Assembly: GCA_900472575.1 (NCBI GenBank)
Contig: UCIV01000013.1
Location: 112,423-176,422 of the forward strand
DNA: 64,000 bases
Reading direction: 5' to 3'
Origin: Hyphomicrobiales bacterium
GTDB taxonomy: Bacteria; Pseudomonadota; Alphaproteobacteria; Rhizobiales; Rhizobiaceae
The translations under genes and the position numbers were made by a program. The notes beneath the pieces are model-generated. The model searched no databases. It was not told where the DNA came from and saw nothing but the letters and a program-made list of their open reading frames with translations. Below, piece after piece: positions 44,758-53,271 of the stretch (position 1 is its first letter; every line of letters starts with the position of its first letter).

Positions 44758-45807
44758 ATGCACGGTGAATACAAGGTTCAGGGCGGAAAGCTCGTTGTCG
44801 TCGATCTCGAAATTGCCGATGGACGCCTCTCGAAGGTCCAGGTCTCGGGCGATTTCTTCCTCGAACCGGCAGAAGCGCTGGAAGACATCCGCGCCTCCCT
44901 CGAAGGCCTCTCGGCATCGGCCACGGTGGAGGACATTATCGCCGCTGTCCGCACCGGTCTTCGTACCGGCGCCGAAATGATCGGTTTCAGCCCAGAAGCC
45001 GTCGCGATCGCCATCCGCCGCGCGCTCGGCGTCACCGGCACATGGCGCGATTACGAATGGCAGATCATCGAGACGCCCGCGCTCACCCCCACCATGCATC
45101 TCGCGATGGACGAGGTTCTGGCCAAGGAAGTCGCTTCCGGCCGCCGCGGCCCGTGCCTGCGTTTCTGGGAATGGGAACGCCCCGCCATCATTCTCGGCGG
45201 TTTCCAGTCTCTGAGAAACGAGGTGGATATGGAAGCCACGGCGGAACTCGGCATCGAAACCGTCCGCCGGGTCACCGGCGGCGGCGCGATGCTGGTCGAG
45301 CCGGGCAACAGCGTCACCTATTCGCTCTACGCACCGGCCGAACTGGTGCGCGACATGAGCTTTGCCGATTCCTACGCCTTCCTCGATGACTGGGCGCTGA
45401 AAGCGCTGCAGTCGCTCGGCATCGACGCCTTCTACAAGCCGCTCAATGACATCTCCAGCTCCAAGGGCAAGATCGGCGGCGCGGCGCAGAAGCGCTTTTC
45501 CTCCGGCGCCGTCCTCCACCACGTCACCATGGCCTATGACATGGATGCGGAAAAAATGGTCAAGGTCCTGCGCATCGGCCGCGAAAAGCTCAGCGACAAG
45601 GGCACGACCAGCGCCGTCAAGCGCGTAGATCCGCTGCGCAGCCAGACCGGCCTGCCGCGCGAGGAAATCATCCGCCGGATGAAGGAGACCTTCGTTTCGC
45701 TGAACGGCGGCACGCCGGGCACGATTTCGGATGAGGAATATGCGGCAGCTGAAAAGCTCGCGGCCGAAAAATTTAGCCGCGAGGAGTGGCTGCGCCACAT
45801 CCCGTGA
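44758..45807 (+). CDS. Lipoate-protein ligase-like protein with N-terminal accessory domain
   Basis: A 349-aa protein of the biotin/lipoyl transferase superfamily. Residues 1-95 (MHGEYKVQGGKLVVVDLEI, SGDFFLEPAEALEDIRASLE) resemble the small accessory domain that is C-terminal in E. coli LplA and a separate protein (LplB) in archaea; here it comes first. The catalytic domain follows with HLAMDEVLAKEV, FWEWERPAIILGGFQS, the signature VRRVTGGGAMLVEPGNSVTY and the conserved Lys in SKGKIGGAAQKR. It likely adenylates and transfers lipoate or a related acid to a carrier protein. ATG 44758 is preferred. A MetQ-like binding protein lies just upstream, so salvage of an imported lipoyl compound is possible (inference). 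Confidence 0.82.
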   Translation: MHGEYKVQGGKLVVVDLEIADGRLSKVQVSGDFFLEPAEALEDIRASLEGLSASATVEDIIAAVRTGLRTGAEMIGFSPEAVAIAIRRALGVTGTWRDYEWQIIETPALTPTMHLAMDEVLAKEVASGRRGPCLRFWEWERPAIILGGFQSLRNEVDMEATAELGIETVRRVTGGGAMLVEPGNSVTYSLYAPAELVRDMSFADSYAFLDDWALKALQSLGIDAFYKPLNDISSSKGKIGGAAQKRFSSGAVLHHVTMAYDMDAEKMVKVLRIGREKLSDKGTTSAVKRVDPLRSQTGLPREEIIRRMKETFVSLNGGTPGTISDEEYAAAEKLAAEKFSREEWLRHIP

Positions 45808-45814
45808 CTGCTAT

Positions 45815-45834
45815 CCCGGCGCCGAGGCGCCGGG
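45815..45834. terminator. Stem-loop terminator between convergent genes
   Basis: CCCGGCGC-CGAG-GCGCCGGG is a perfect 8-bp GC stem with a 4-nt loop between the ligase-like stop (45807) and the convergent GntR stop (45840). The trailing sequence on the + strand (CGTTCTC) is only weakly T-rich; it could serve both strands. Confidence 0.55.
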
Positions 45835-45839
45835 CGTTC

Positions 45840-46568
45840 TCACCGCGTCACGGTAAAAACCGCAAGGTTTTCCGGCATCTCGACGCCCGTCATGATGGCA
45901 TCGAGATGGGTGTGGATAGCCTCGGCCGCACGGTCGGGGTCATGGTCCCGTATGGCATTAAAGATGGCCGTATGTTCCTTGATCAGCCGCGCGATGCGGC
46001 CCGGCTTCGGCAGGCTGAGGTGGCAATAACGGTCCACCTTGATCTTCACCGACTTGATGATCTCCCATATACCGGGATATCCGGCCGCCTCGGCAATCAG
46101 CGTATGAAACAGGTCGTCGGTCCTGCGGAACCCTTCGTAATCAGCTTCCGCCGCCTGCACCTTCTGCAATTCGAGATTAGCGCGCAGCGTAGCGATCTGC
46201 GTCCTGTTGGCTTTCACAGCAGCCGCCCGCACCGTCACGTCCTCCAGCGCCTTTCTGACAACGATCGCCTCCGGCAGCGTATCGAGCGCGATACGCGCAA
46301 CGAACGTTCCCGATTGCGGCAGGATCTCGATCAGCTTTTCGTTCGACAGCCGCAGGATCGCCTCGCGCACGGGCGTGCGGCTGACACCGAACTGCGCGGC
46401 GATCTCCTTCTCCAGGATGGGGTCGCCCGGATAACGGCGCAGTGAGACGATGTCGTTCCACAGGACCTGATAGATCAGCGCCGAGGTGCTGGCACTGCGC
46501 AGGTCCAGTTCGTCGCGGATGCTCGCCAGGTTTTTTCGCTGCTCCTGCGGGGGATTGGTATCCTCCAT
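45840..46568 (-). CDS. GntR-family (FCD domain) transcriptional regulator
   Basis: A 242-aa regulator. The winged helix reads YQVLWNDIVSLRRYPGDPIL with EKEIAAQFGVSRTPVREAIL and RLSNEKLIEILPQSGTFVAR (about residues 32-92). The FCD domain follows, with VRKALEDVTVRAAA, DDLFHTLIAEAAGY and a distal histidine pair (IKEHTAIFNAIRDHD, AIHTHLDAIM) that usually binds a metal. The length and the RTPVREA pattern are those of the VanR/FCD group. ATG 46568 follows AGAAGG. It is the last gene of the minus-strand series lactate permease, cupin, alcohol dehydrogenase, regulator, and probably controls that operon (inference). Confidence 0.88.
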   Translation of the reverse strand: MEDTNPPQEQRKNLASIRDELDLRSASTSALIYQVLWNDIVSLRRYPGDPILEKEIAAQFGVSRTPVREAILRLSNEKLIEILPQSGTFVARIALDTLPEAIVVRKALEDVTVRAAAVKANRTQIATLRANLELQKVQAAEADYEGFRRTDDLFHTLIAEAAGYPGIWEIIKSVKIKVDRYCHLSLPKPGRIARLIKEHTAIFNAIRDHDPDRAAEAIHTHLDAIMTGVEMPENLAVFTVTR

Positions 46569-46685
46569 ATAGACCTTCTCACCACTTGTTCTTGGTATTG
46601 CGGGCCGCACTTGCGAATCCGCCCCTCTTTGCTGCCGAGCATGGCCCGGCAGCGATCGGCTTGTCAAAGGTGCGGTGCGCTCAGA

Positions 46686-47810
46686 TCACAGCATGGTTTC
46701 GAGGATTTCCACCATGGTTTCCGAAGTCAGCTTGCGCGGATTGAAATCCGTCGACCGGCCTACGCCGTTCGTGACGATATCGGGGATAGCTTCCCGTGTG
46801 ACGCCAAGCGCCGAGAGACGTGTCGGCGCGCCGAGCTTCTCCATCCTCGCTTCGAAAGCGTCCGCGAATTCCTCGACCGTCCCGAAACCGAGAACCGTCA
46901 GAAGATCGCCGAACCAGGGCCCAAGCTCGGGTTCGTTGAAACGCAGGAAGGCCGGAACATAGATCGCGCAGGCCAGCCCGTGCCGAAGATCGTAATCCAG
47001 CGTCAGCGGATAGGAGAGCGGATGCAGCGCCGTATTGCCGATCATCGCCATCTGCGTTCCGCCGATCACGCTTCCGAGCGTCACCTGCTCGATAGCATCA
47101 CGGTCCTTGTCGAGGCAGGCCGCCTCGATATTGCGGAAGATCAGCACGATCGCGCGAAACGCCATCGCCCGCGTCATGTCGTTGGCGCGGGTCGACCAGA
47201 ACCCTTCGAGCGCCTGCGTCATCGCATCGAGCGAGGTGGACACCGCCACAGCCGTCGGCATGCTGAGCGTCAGCGCGGGATCGACGATCGCGTGATCCGG
47301 AAAGCACTCCGGATAGGCAATCGCCGGTTTGGCATTCTTTTCCTTGTCGGTAACGACGGCAAACGGCGTCACCTCGCTGCCGGTCCCGGCAGTCGTCGGC
47401 ACGGCAATCAGCGGCAGGCCACGGCCTGCCGGCTTCTTCACCCGGTAAAGATAATCGCGGATGGAGCCTTCATTCTTCTGCAGCAGCGCCACGCATTTGG
47501 CCGCATCCAGCACACTGCCGCCACCGATCGCAACGACCACATCCGCCCCGCTTTCGCGGCAGCGGGCGGCGGCGGTATCGACCGTCAGGATCGACGGGTT
47601 TTCCTCGATATCGGTAAAAATCGTCAGTTCGGCAGAGCCGACCAGCTCCTTCAATCCGGCTTCGCCGACGCGGTTGAGGAAACTGCGTCCAATCATCGCA
47701 AACACATGACGGCCGCCCAAATTCGAAATCATATCGGGTAGGGTCGACAGGCAATCCCAACCGAAATGAACCGCGGTCGGCAAGCTGAAATTCCAATTCG
47801 AACCCGTCAT
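46686..47810 (-). CDS. Iron-type (group III) alcohol dehydrogenase-like protein
   Basis: A 374-aa NAD(P)-dependent dehydrogenase of the Fe-ADH family, cytosolic. The nucleotide-binding part shows VVVAIGGGSVLDAAKC (92-107) and LIAVPTTAGTGSEVTPFAVV (134-153). Of the four metal ligands known from FucO (D196, H200, H263, H277), three are kept: D195, H263 (NTALHPLSYPL) and H277 (LRHGLA). The second is Gln (Q199, in DAMTQALEGFWS). A Gln here is, to my knowledge, also seen in phosphonoacetaldehyde reductase-type members. ATG 47810 has a GGAG site. Operon neighbours are a cupin and a lactate-permease-like gene, so a hydroxyacid or aldehyde substrate is plausible. Confidence 0.85.
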   Translation of the reverse strand: MTGSNWNFSLPTAVHFGWDCLSTLPDMISNLGGRHVFAMIGRSFLNRVGEAGLKELVGSAELTIFTDIEENPSILTVDTAAARCRESGADVVVAIGGGSVLDAAKCVALLQKNEGSIRDYLYRVKKPAGRGLPLIAVPTTAGTGSEVTPFAVVTDKEKNAKPAIAYPECFPDHAIVDPALTLSMPTAVAVSTSLDAMTQALEGFWSTRANDMTRAMAFRAIVLIFRNIEAACLDKDRDAIEQVTLGSVIGGTQMAMIGNTALHPLSYPLTLDYDLRHGLACAIYVPAFLRFNEPELGPWFGDLLTVLGFGTVEEFADAFEARMEKLGAPTRLSALGVTREAIPDIVTNGVGRSTDFNPRKLTSETMVEILETML

Positions 47811-47992
47811 CTTTGTCACTCCAATATCTTTTACGTTCTTCAAAAACCAATAGGCCGCCGGCAATTCCGCGTCTTGGACAAGACAAAGGAGCGGAGTTGG
47901 AGAGGTGATCAGCCCCGCCCTTATCCGCTCCTCCGATCAAGCCATCAAAGCGCTTAGGGGTCGCCAAAGACAGCCTATTGAATTTTAATATA
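47811..47992. other. Spacer between cupin and alcohol dehydrogenase genes
   Basis: 182 bp without a gene. Contains a 9-bp inverted repeat (AGGAGCGGA at 47887-47895, TCCGCTCCT at 47934-47942) separated by 38 bp, possibly an RNA structure between the two co-directional genes. AT-rich near the cupin stop. Confidence 0.3.
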
Positions 47993-48382
47993 TCACTTAG
48001 GACCCTCGATTGGAAGGCCATGCTTGGCCATCAGCTGCAGGTAGTCTTCCCGCGGCGGAACGAAGATGTCGATGCCGCGGAAACCGGTCGTCGTGCGGCC
48101 GCCATGCGGCACATTCGACGGATGGACGCAGACATCGCCGGCTTCCATCAGGAAGGTTTCATCGCCGCAGGTATGCTCTTCCGTACCTTCAAGAATGACC
48201 AGGATCTGCACGGCTTCATGGCTGTGCATCGGAAATACGCATCCGGGAGGGTTGGTGATGAAGCTGAGCAGGGCGGGGCCTGCAGCGACGAAGCGCGTGC
48301 TGGACTGTTCTGTCAGCGGCACCAGCGGAATATCCTCGATCGTGTAGCAGTATTTCGATTTGTTGGTTGCTTTGTAAACCAT
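47993..48382 (-). CDS. Small cupin-domain protein
   Basis: A 129-aa single-domain cupin. Cupin motif 1 is seen as PPGCVFPMHSHEAVQILVIL with EGTEEHTCGDE, giving the two metal-binding histidines of HxH and a Glu, and motif 2 as AGDVCVHPSNVPHGGR with the distal His. A metal is therefore likely. The function could be a dioxygenase, isomerase or ligand-sensing protein; sequence does not decide. It lies 36 bp after the lactate-permease-like gene and 182 bp before the dehydrogenase on the same strand. Confidence 0.82.
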   Translation of the reverse strand: MVYKATNKSKYCYTIEDIPLVPLTEQSSTRFVAAGPALLSFITNPPGCVFPMHSHEAVQILVILEGTEEHTCGDETFLMEAGDVCVHPSNVPHGGRTTTGFRGIDIFVPPREDYLQLMAKHGLPIEGPK

Positions 48383-48418
48383 CGTTATTTCTCCTATTTA
48401 TCCATCAATTCCAAAGCT

Positions 48419-50021
48419 TTATGGAAGCATCCACGAAAGCACAGGTGTCGTTTGGAGGTAGACGATCGCGCAAAGGACGAGCGTCAGTGCAATGCTCCAG
48501 GGAAGTGTCTTGCGGAAAATATCCCCTTCGCGTCCGATGATGCCGACCGCAGCGGCGCCGATTGTCAGGCTTTGCGGTGAAATCATCTTGCCGAGCACGC
48601 CACCGGAGCTGTTGGCCGCAGCCAGAAGCGAGGGTGACAGGCCGGTTTCATGAGCCGCCGCGACCTGCAGAGCACCGAAGAGCGCGTTGGCGGAATTGTC
48701 GGATCCGGTAATCGCCACGCCGATCCAGCCGATGGCCGGCGACAGGAATGCGAACGCATGTCCGGTCGTGGCGAGCCAGCGCCCGAGCGTGATGGTCTGT
48801 CCGGAAAAGTTCATGACGAATGCGACGGCGAGCACGCAGAGAACCGTCGGAATGGCCCATTTGAGCTGCTTGAGCGTTGCGCCGTAAGTCTGCACCGCCT
48901 CACCGCCCGAAACCTTCAGGAAAGGCATCGAGAACAGGCCGGCGACACCGAGAAGCGTGGCGGTACCCGGCAGCCATGGCAGTGACAGCGACGTGCCGAT
49001 AGCCCCGCCGGTCGGATTGACAATGGCAAGCCCCGGCCATGCAAACTTGCTGACTCCGGCAGACAGAGCCTGGGCGATCGGCCCGAGCTGCGACAGCGTG
49101 AAGATCACGATGATCGCGACATAGGGCAGGAAGGCGATCGAAACACTGCGGCTGTTGAACGGGATTTTCGAGTTTTCGCCTTCATTGACGATGGCGCATT
49201 CGACAGTTTCCTTCGGCTTCCACACCTGCAGGAAGGCGACCAGTGCCGCAGCACCGGCAAGCGCGCCGAGAACGTCGGTCAAGGGCACCGAGATCCAGGA
49301 CGAGCTGACGAACTGTGTCACGGCATAGGCAAAGCCGGCGACCAGCGCGGGCAGCCATGTCTGGCGAAGACCTCTGCCGCCGTCGACGATCCAGACGAGG
49401 ATCAGCGGAATGAACATTGCAAGGATCGGCGTCTGGCGACCGATGATCGCACCCAGCTCGTCATAAGGCAGGCTGGAAACGGCGGCCAATGTGGTGATCG
49501 GAACGCCGAGCGCGCCGAAGGCGACCGGCGCGGTATCGGCCACAAGCGCGCAGAGTGCGGCTTTCAGCGGATCCGCCGATTGCCACCATCATCACGCCGG
49601 CAATCGCAATCGGCGTACCGGCACCGGCAAGCGCCTCAAGCAGGCCGCCGAAGCAGAATGCGATGATGATCGACTGTACACGCAGGTCGGTGCTGATCAC
49701 CCCGAAACTGCGCCGCAGGATGTCGAAATATCCCGACTTCACCATCATGTTGTGGATCCAGATGGCGTTGATGATGATCAGGATGATCGGAAGAATACTG
49801 AATGCCGCACCATAAAGCGCGGAATTGGCGGCCACCGAAACCGGCATGCCGTAGATGATGATGGCAACACCCATCGCGACGATAAGTGAGCATAGACCGG
49901 AAAGCTGCGGCGAAAGCCTGAACCCTCCGAGCATCATGAACATCGTCAGAAGCGGCAAAGCCGCAAAGAACGAACTCAGCCCGAGCGACTGAGCGACCGG
50001 ATCATAAACCTGTTGAAACAT
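48419..50021 (-). pseudogene. lldP: L-lactate permease (LldP/LctP family), frameshifted
   Basis: Membrane transporter of the lactate permease family read in two frames. From ATG 50021 (MFQQVYDPVAQSLGLSSF, with a GGGGAG site) the frame runs through IIIAFCFGGLLEALAGAGTP and IAIAGVMMVAIG, then loses homology near 49573-49577. Removing one C/G there restores DPLKAALCALVADTAPVAFG and ALGVPITTLAAVSSLP, continuing to the stop at 48419. The joined protein would be 533 aa, normal for the family, with about 12-14 membrane segments. No long homopolymer is present at the site. Otherwise the gene looks undamaged, so recent mutation or sequencing error is likely. First gene of the operon with cupin, dehydrogenase and GntR. 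Confidence 0.85.
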
Positions 50022-50325
50022 TTTCGGCGCGTCTCCCCACGCTGCCCGCAAGCGCGGGCACAAACCCAAAGCCTTGCACCCGCCAAAAACGCCTCCCCTA
50101 AAAGCGGTCCAGGTCGATGAGAGAACTCATCTCATGCAAGATGTGTATACTTATATATCAGTTGGATTTGATCGAAAGTGCGCAAGCCGCCGCAGCAGTG
50201 AGGCAAGTTGACGCTGGGAGATGATTTGAGATCAGCACAGTCGATATCATTCAGACAGCACGGTAACCGCCTGGAATGTTCCCATATCGCGGGACTAGCG
50301 AAGGAATGAATGGCGTGAGACGCGG
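50022..50325. other. Promoter region upstream of the lactate-permease operon
   Basis: About 300 bp without a gene. An AT-rich element around 50140-50170 contains the palindrome GTATAC (50145-50150) followed by TTATATATCA. FCD-type GntR proteins often bind GTATAC-centred sites, so this is a possible operator for the GntR at 45840. Confidence 0.3.
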
Positions 50326-50838
50326 TTACTGGCTCAGATCGATTCTGCTGGTCACGACCGACTTGCCACTTGCCGGGTCGTTATCGATGGTCTGCAACCG
50401 CAGCCGGTTTTCGCCAAGTTTGGCGATTGTCATCATCGCCTTACGGTCGCCGTTGATATTCCTCGCCCAGCGCACGGCCAGATTTATGGAATCTCCTTGC
50501 CGGGTTCCCGAAAGCGAAGAGGGCTGGCCCGAAGGCCCTGTGTAGGTTCCGCTATAACGCGTACCGGAGGCCTTCAGCGCTGCGGAGATGGATCGGCTGA
50601 CGACAGCAAGCGCGCGACAGGAACCCTGCATCGCAAGATCGTCAGCGCCTGCAGAAAAATCTACATTACAGCTCACATTAACAGATTTTCCGCCGATCCG
50701 GGTCAGAATCGTTCCCTTGCCTGACCATTTTCCATCGATGGATTTCAAAAACTCTCCTTCGGCGGCCGTTGCCGAACCGGCCATTCCCATTGGAAGGACC
50801 AATGCTGCTGCCAGAATTGCGAGGAACTGCGCATGCAT
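50326..50838 (-). CDS. Exported protein of unknown function
   Basis: A 170-aa protein I do not recognise. It has a clear signal peptide (MHAQFLAILAAALVLPMGMA, cleaved near ATA-AEG) and a mature domain beginning FLKSIDGKWSGKGTILTRIG, with a pair of cysteines (VSCNVDF and QGSCRAL) that may form a disulfide. The pattern of a W near the start (GKWSGKG), alternating strands and a repeated SGT/GPSG block suggests a small periplasmic beta-barrel, as in several conserved rhizobial proteins of unknown function. ATG 50838 follows GGAGGTTGTC, an excellent ribosome site. Isolated gene; no operon partner. Confidence 0.7.
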   Translation of the reverse strand: MHAQFLAILAAALVLPMGMAGSATAAEGEFLKSIDGKWSGKGTILTRIGGKSVNVSCNVDFSAGADDLAMQGSCRALAVVSRSISAALKASGTRYSGTYTGPSGQPSSLSGTRQGDSINLAVRWARNINGDRKAMMTIAKLGENRLRLQTIDNDPASGKSVVTSRIDLSQ

Positions 50839-51107
50839 GACAACCTCCATCAAAAGATGCAGGCCTAACGCTCACTTTCAGTACAAGTTCCCGGTAGCCA
50901 GAATCCGCCAGAGCGTCAGCAGAATATCCACTGCGCAATTCTTTGCCTGGCAGCAGTCCGACTTCGACCCGGCCATGCTTTAGAGGCTACGGGAAATCAC
51001 AGCATTTATTATCAGCAAATAAGCTGAGCATTAACCAAGCAAAAACCATGGCGTGCAAAATATAGACACATTGTCACATCTCCACTTTTCAGTTCAGGAT
51101 CTGCAAG

Positions 51108-52208
51108 ATGATACCGGCACAGGCAGAAAAGCAGCAGCATGCAGCAACGCCCCGTTCAATGCAGGTCATAACCGACGGCATCGGCAACGATCTCGAGCGT
51201 TTCAGCGCCGACAACACCCATGTCGTCAAGCAGATCAAGCTTCTCGCGATCAATGCGCTGATCGAAGCAGCGCGCGCCGGCGAGATGGGCAAGGGATTTG
51301 CCGTTGTCGCCAACGAGGTGCAGCGACTGGCGCAGATCGCCTCCGACATTGCCTCCAAATTCGAAAGCAATGTGCTCGGCCGCATTGGACTGACGCGCAG
51401 CATGGCCGATTCTCTGGTTCACGAGATGGAGGGCATAAGGCTCACGGATCTTGCGCAGACGCTCGTACAACTGATCGTCCGCAACCTCTTTGAACGCACT
51501 GCCGATGTCCGCTGGTGGGCGACTGATACGGCGCTCTGGCAGGCCCTCAATGATCCGTCCGCCGAGCGCCGCGCATTCGCAGCGGAACGCCTGGGTGTCA
51601 TCAACCGCTTTTACACCGTCTATCTCGATCTCGTCATGACCGACCTTTCCGGCAAGGTGATCGCCTCGGCCAACCCGAAATTCCAGCGAAAGCTGATTGG
51701 TACATCGCTGTCTGATGAACCGTGGTTCGCTGCCGCCCGCCGTTGTGCCTCGGGGGACGATTATGTCGTCGATGAGGTAAACCGCTCCGGTCCGCATGAC
51801 AACCGCACGGCCCTTGTCTATGCAACAGGCATCCGTGACGGGGGCAAAGTCGACGGTGAGCTTTTGGGTACACTCGGCGTCTATTTCGACTGGGAAAACC
51901 AGGGCCAGTCGATTGTCGAGAAGGAAGCAAACCTTCCGCCGCATGTGGCGAACAAGACCACCGTCCTTCTGCTGGACGGAAACAGCCGCGTCATCGCAAC
52001 GACAAACCCCGCCCTGCTGTTCACGCATTTCGCACTCGTCAATCCGGGGGGCCAGGCATCCGGCAGCTACTACGACAATAACGGCTCGATCGTCGCCTAT
52101 GCTCGAACTCTCGGTTACGAAGATTACGACGGTCTCGGCTGGTATGGAGTGGTCATTCAGCGGCTGGAAAACGAGGATGACATACGCATGGCGCTGAATA
52201 TCCGGTAA
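51108..52208 (+). CDS. Soluble chemoreceptor-like protein: MCP hairpin followed by Cache-like domain
   Basis: A 366-aa protein without a membrane segment. Residues about 20-95 carry the conserved tip of the methyl-accepting chemotaxis signalling domain ([40 protein letters not shown]), which normally binds CheA and CheW. After it comes a region resembling a sensory Cache/PAS-like fold (about 150-350: [68 protein letters not shown]). In ordinary receptors the order is sensor, membrane helix, signalling domain; here it is reversed, and the long methylation helices are mostly missing. A stop codon closely upstream in frame rules out a longer N-terminus. No chemotaxis genes are adjacent. Confidence 0.78.
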   Translation: MIPAQAEKQQHAATPRSMQVITDGIGNDLERFSADNTHVVKQIKLLAINALIEAARAGEMGKGFAVVANEVQRLAQIASDIASKFESNVLGRIGLTRSMADSLVHEMEGIRLTDLAQTLVQLIVRNLFERTADVRWWATDTALWQALNDPSAERRAFAAERLGVINRFYTVYLDLVMTDLSGKVIASANPKFQRKLIGTSLSDEPWFAAARRCASGDDYVVDEVNRSGPHDNRTALVYATGIRDGGKVDGELLGTLGVYFDWENQGQSIVEKEANLPPHVANKTTVLLLDGNSRVIATTNPALLFTHFALVNPGGQASGSYYDNNGSIVAYARTLGYEDYDGLGWYGVVIQRLENEDDIRMALNIR

Positions 52209-52329
52209 CCTTGGGCTTCCCGTTAAAAGTCCCAGGGCGAGATAAGGTCGAGCCCGCAGGTCTGGAAATCCCCTCTGGCCGTTGCGCGCATAGACGCTAT
52301 CTCAAGCCTGTGAGGATTGAGGAGGCATC

Positions 52330-52707
52330 ATGATCATCCGCTCCGGAAGCTGCCTGTGCGGAAAGGTCCGCTACAAAGTTAAATCGGACCCCATTCGCAT
52401 CGGGCTTTGCCATTGCATGGACTGCCGCAAGGAAAGCGGTTCGGTCTTTGCCACATTCGGTATCTGGCCCGCACATGCCTTCGAGGCATCGGGAGAGGTT
52501 CGATATTATGAAGGCCGTGGCTTCTGCGTGAACTGCGGCGCCCGCATCTTTTCCGAGCCAGCCGAGGATGAGGTCGAGATCCGGGTCGGCACGCTGGACA
52601 TGGCTCCGACCGATATCCAGCCAACCTATGAATTATGGGTCAAGCGCCGCGAAGACTGGCTGGCACCGCTGGATGGCGCCGAGCAGTTCGAGGAAGACCG
52701 TCTCTGA
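52330..52707 (+). CDS. GFA-family (CENP-V/glutathione-dependent formaldehyde-activating fold) protein
   Basis: A 125-aa zinc protein. The Cys pattern of the family is complete: C8 and C10 (GSCLCGKVRY), C27, C29 and C32 (GLCHCMDCRK) and the later CVNCGARIF pair. The fold was named for glutathione-dependent formaldehyde activation, but most members have no proven activity. A single gene; it is 73 bp ahead of an HD-domain gene in the same direction, which may share the transcript. Confidence 0.87.
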   Translation: MIIRSGSCLCGKVRYKVKSDPIRIGLCHCMDCRKESGSVFATFGIWPAHAFEASGEVRYYEGRGFCVNCGARIFSEPAEDEVEIRVGTLDMAPTDIQPTYELWVKRREDWLAPLDGAEQFEEDRL

Positions 52708-52779
52708 TCCGTATCGCTATTTGTACGTTGCTTTGATATGCCTGCTCACCAGCACAAAACATGGCACGGTGAGATCCCG

Positions 52780-53205
52780 ATGACCTATGAAGCACAACTG
52801 AAAAAAGCGATCGACATCGCCACAAAGGCGCATGAAGGACAGTCCAGCAAAACGGGCGGCCCGTTCATCGATCATGTGCGGCGTGTGGCCGAGCATGTAA
52901 CGGGAGAGGATGAAACGCTGGTCGCATGGCTTCACGACGTCGTCGAAAAAGGCCCCGGCTGGACTTTCGAGCGGCTGCGCGAAGAAGGTTTTTCACAAAG
53001 GGTCATCGATGCTGTCGACGCGATGAGCAAGCGTGACGGAGAGGATTATTTCGACTTCGTCCGCCGTTCGATCGAAAGCCCTTTGGCCCGCCCGGTCAAA
53101 CGGGCCGACCTCACCGACAATCTCGCTCAGATGCGCCAGATGGGCGGCGATGGCGGAAAATTTGCCGAAGGCCTTCGCATTCTCGGTGAAACCTATCCGG
53201 CTTGA
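52780..53205 (+). CDS. HD-domain phosphohydrolase-like protein
   Basis: A 141-aa protein with the HD metal-binding pattern of RelA/SpoT-type hydrolase domains: His in GGPFIDHVRRVAEHV, HD in VAWLHDVVEKGPGWTFERLR, and Asp in VKRADLTDNLAQM. Only the HD part is present, without synthetase or TGS/ACT domains, so it resembles the small stand-alone Mesh1-like or HD_4 proteins. ATG 52780 is preferred over an earlier in-frame ATG at 52738. The substrate is not known; (p)ppGpp hydrolysis is one option. Between the GFA gene and a short-chain dehydrogenase, all on the same strand. Confidence 0.8.
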   Translation: MTYEAQLKKAIDIATKAHEGQSSKTGGPFIDHVRRVAEHVTGEDETLVAWLHDVVEKGPGWTFERLREEGFSQRVIDAVDAMSKRDGEDYFDFVRRSIESPLARPVKRADLTDNLAQMRQMGGDGGKFAEGLRILGETYPA

Positions 53206-53271
53206 CCGGAACTTTGGCCTGTCTCTTTCGTTGCGGCGGTTGGACCACTGCCCGAAACGGAAGGATCGCCG

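Noticed and set aside
48383..48418. Extra small gene between the cupin and lactate-permease genes
   Set aside because: Only 36 bp, enough for a ribosome site but no coding frame.
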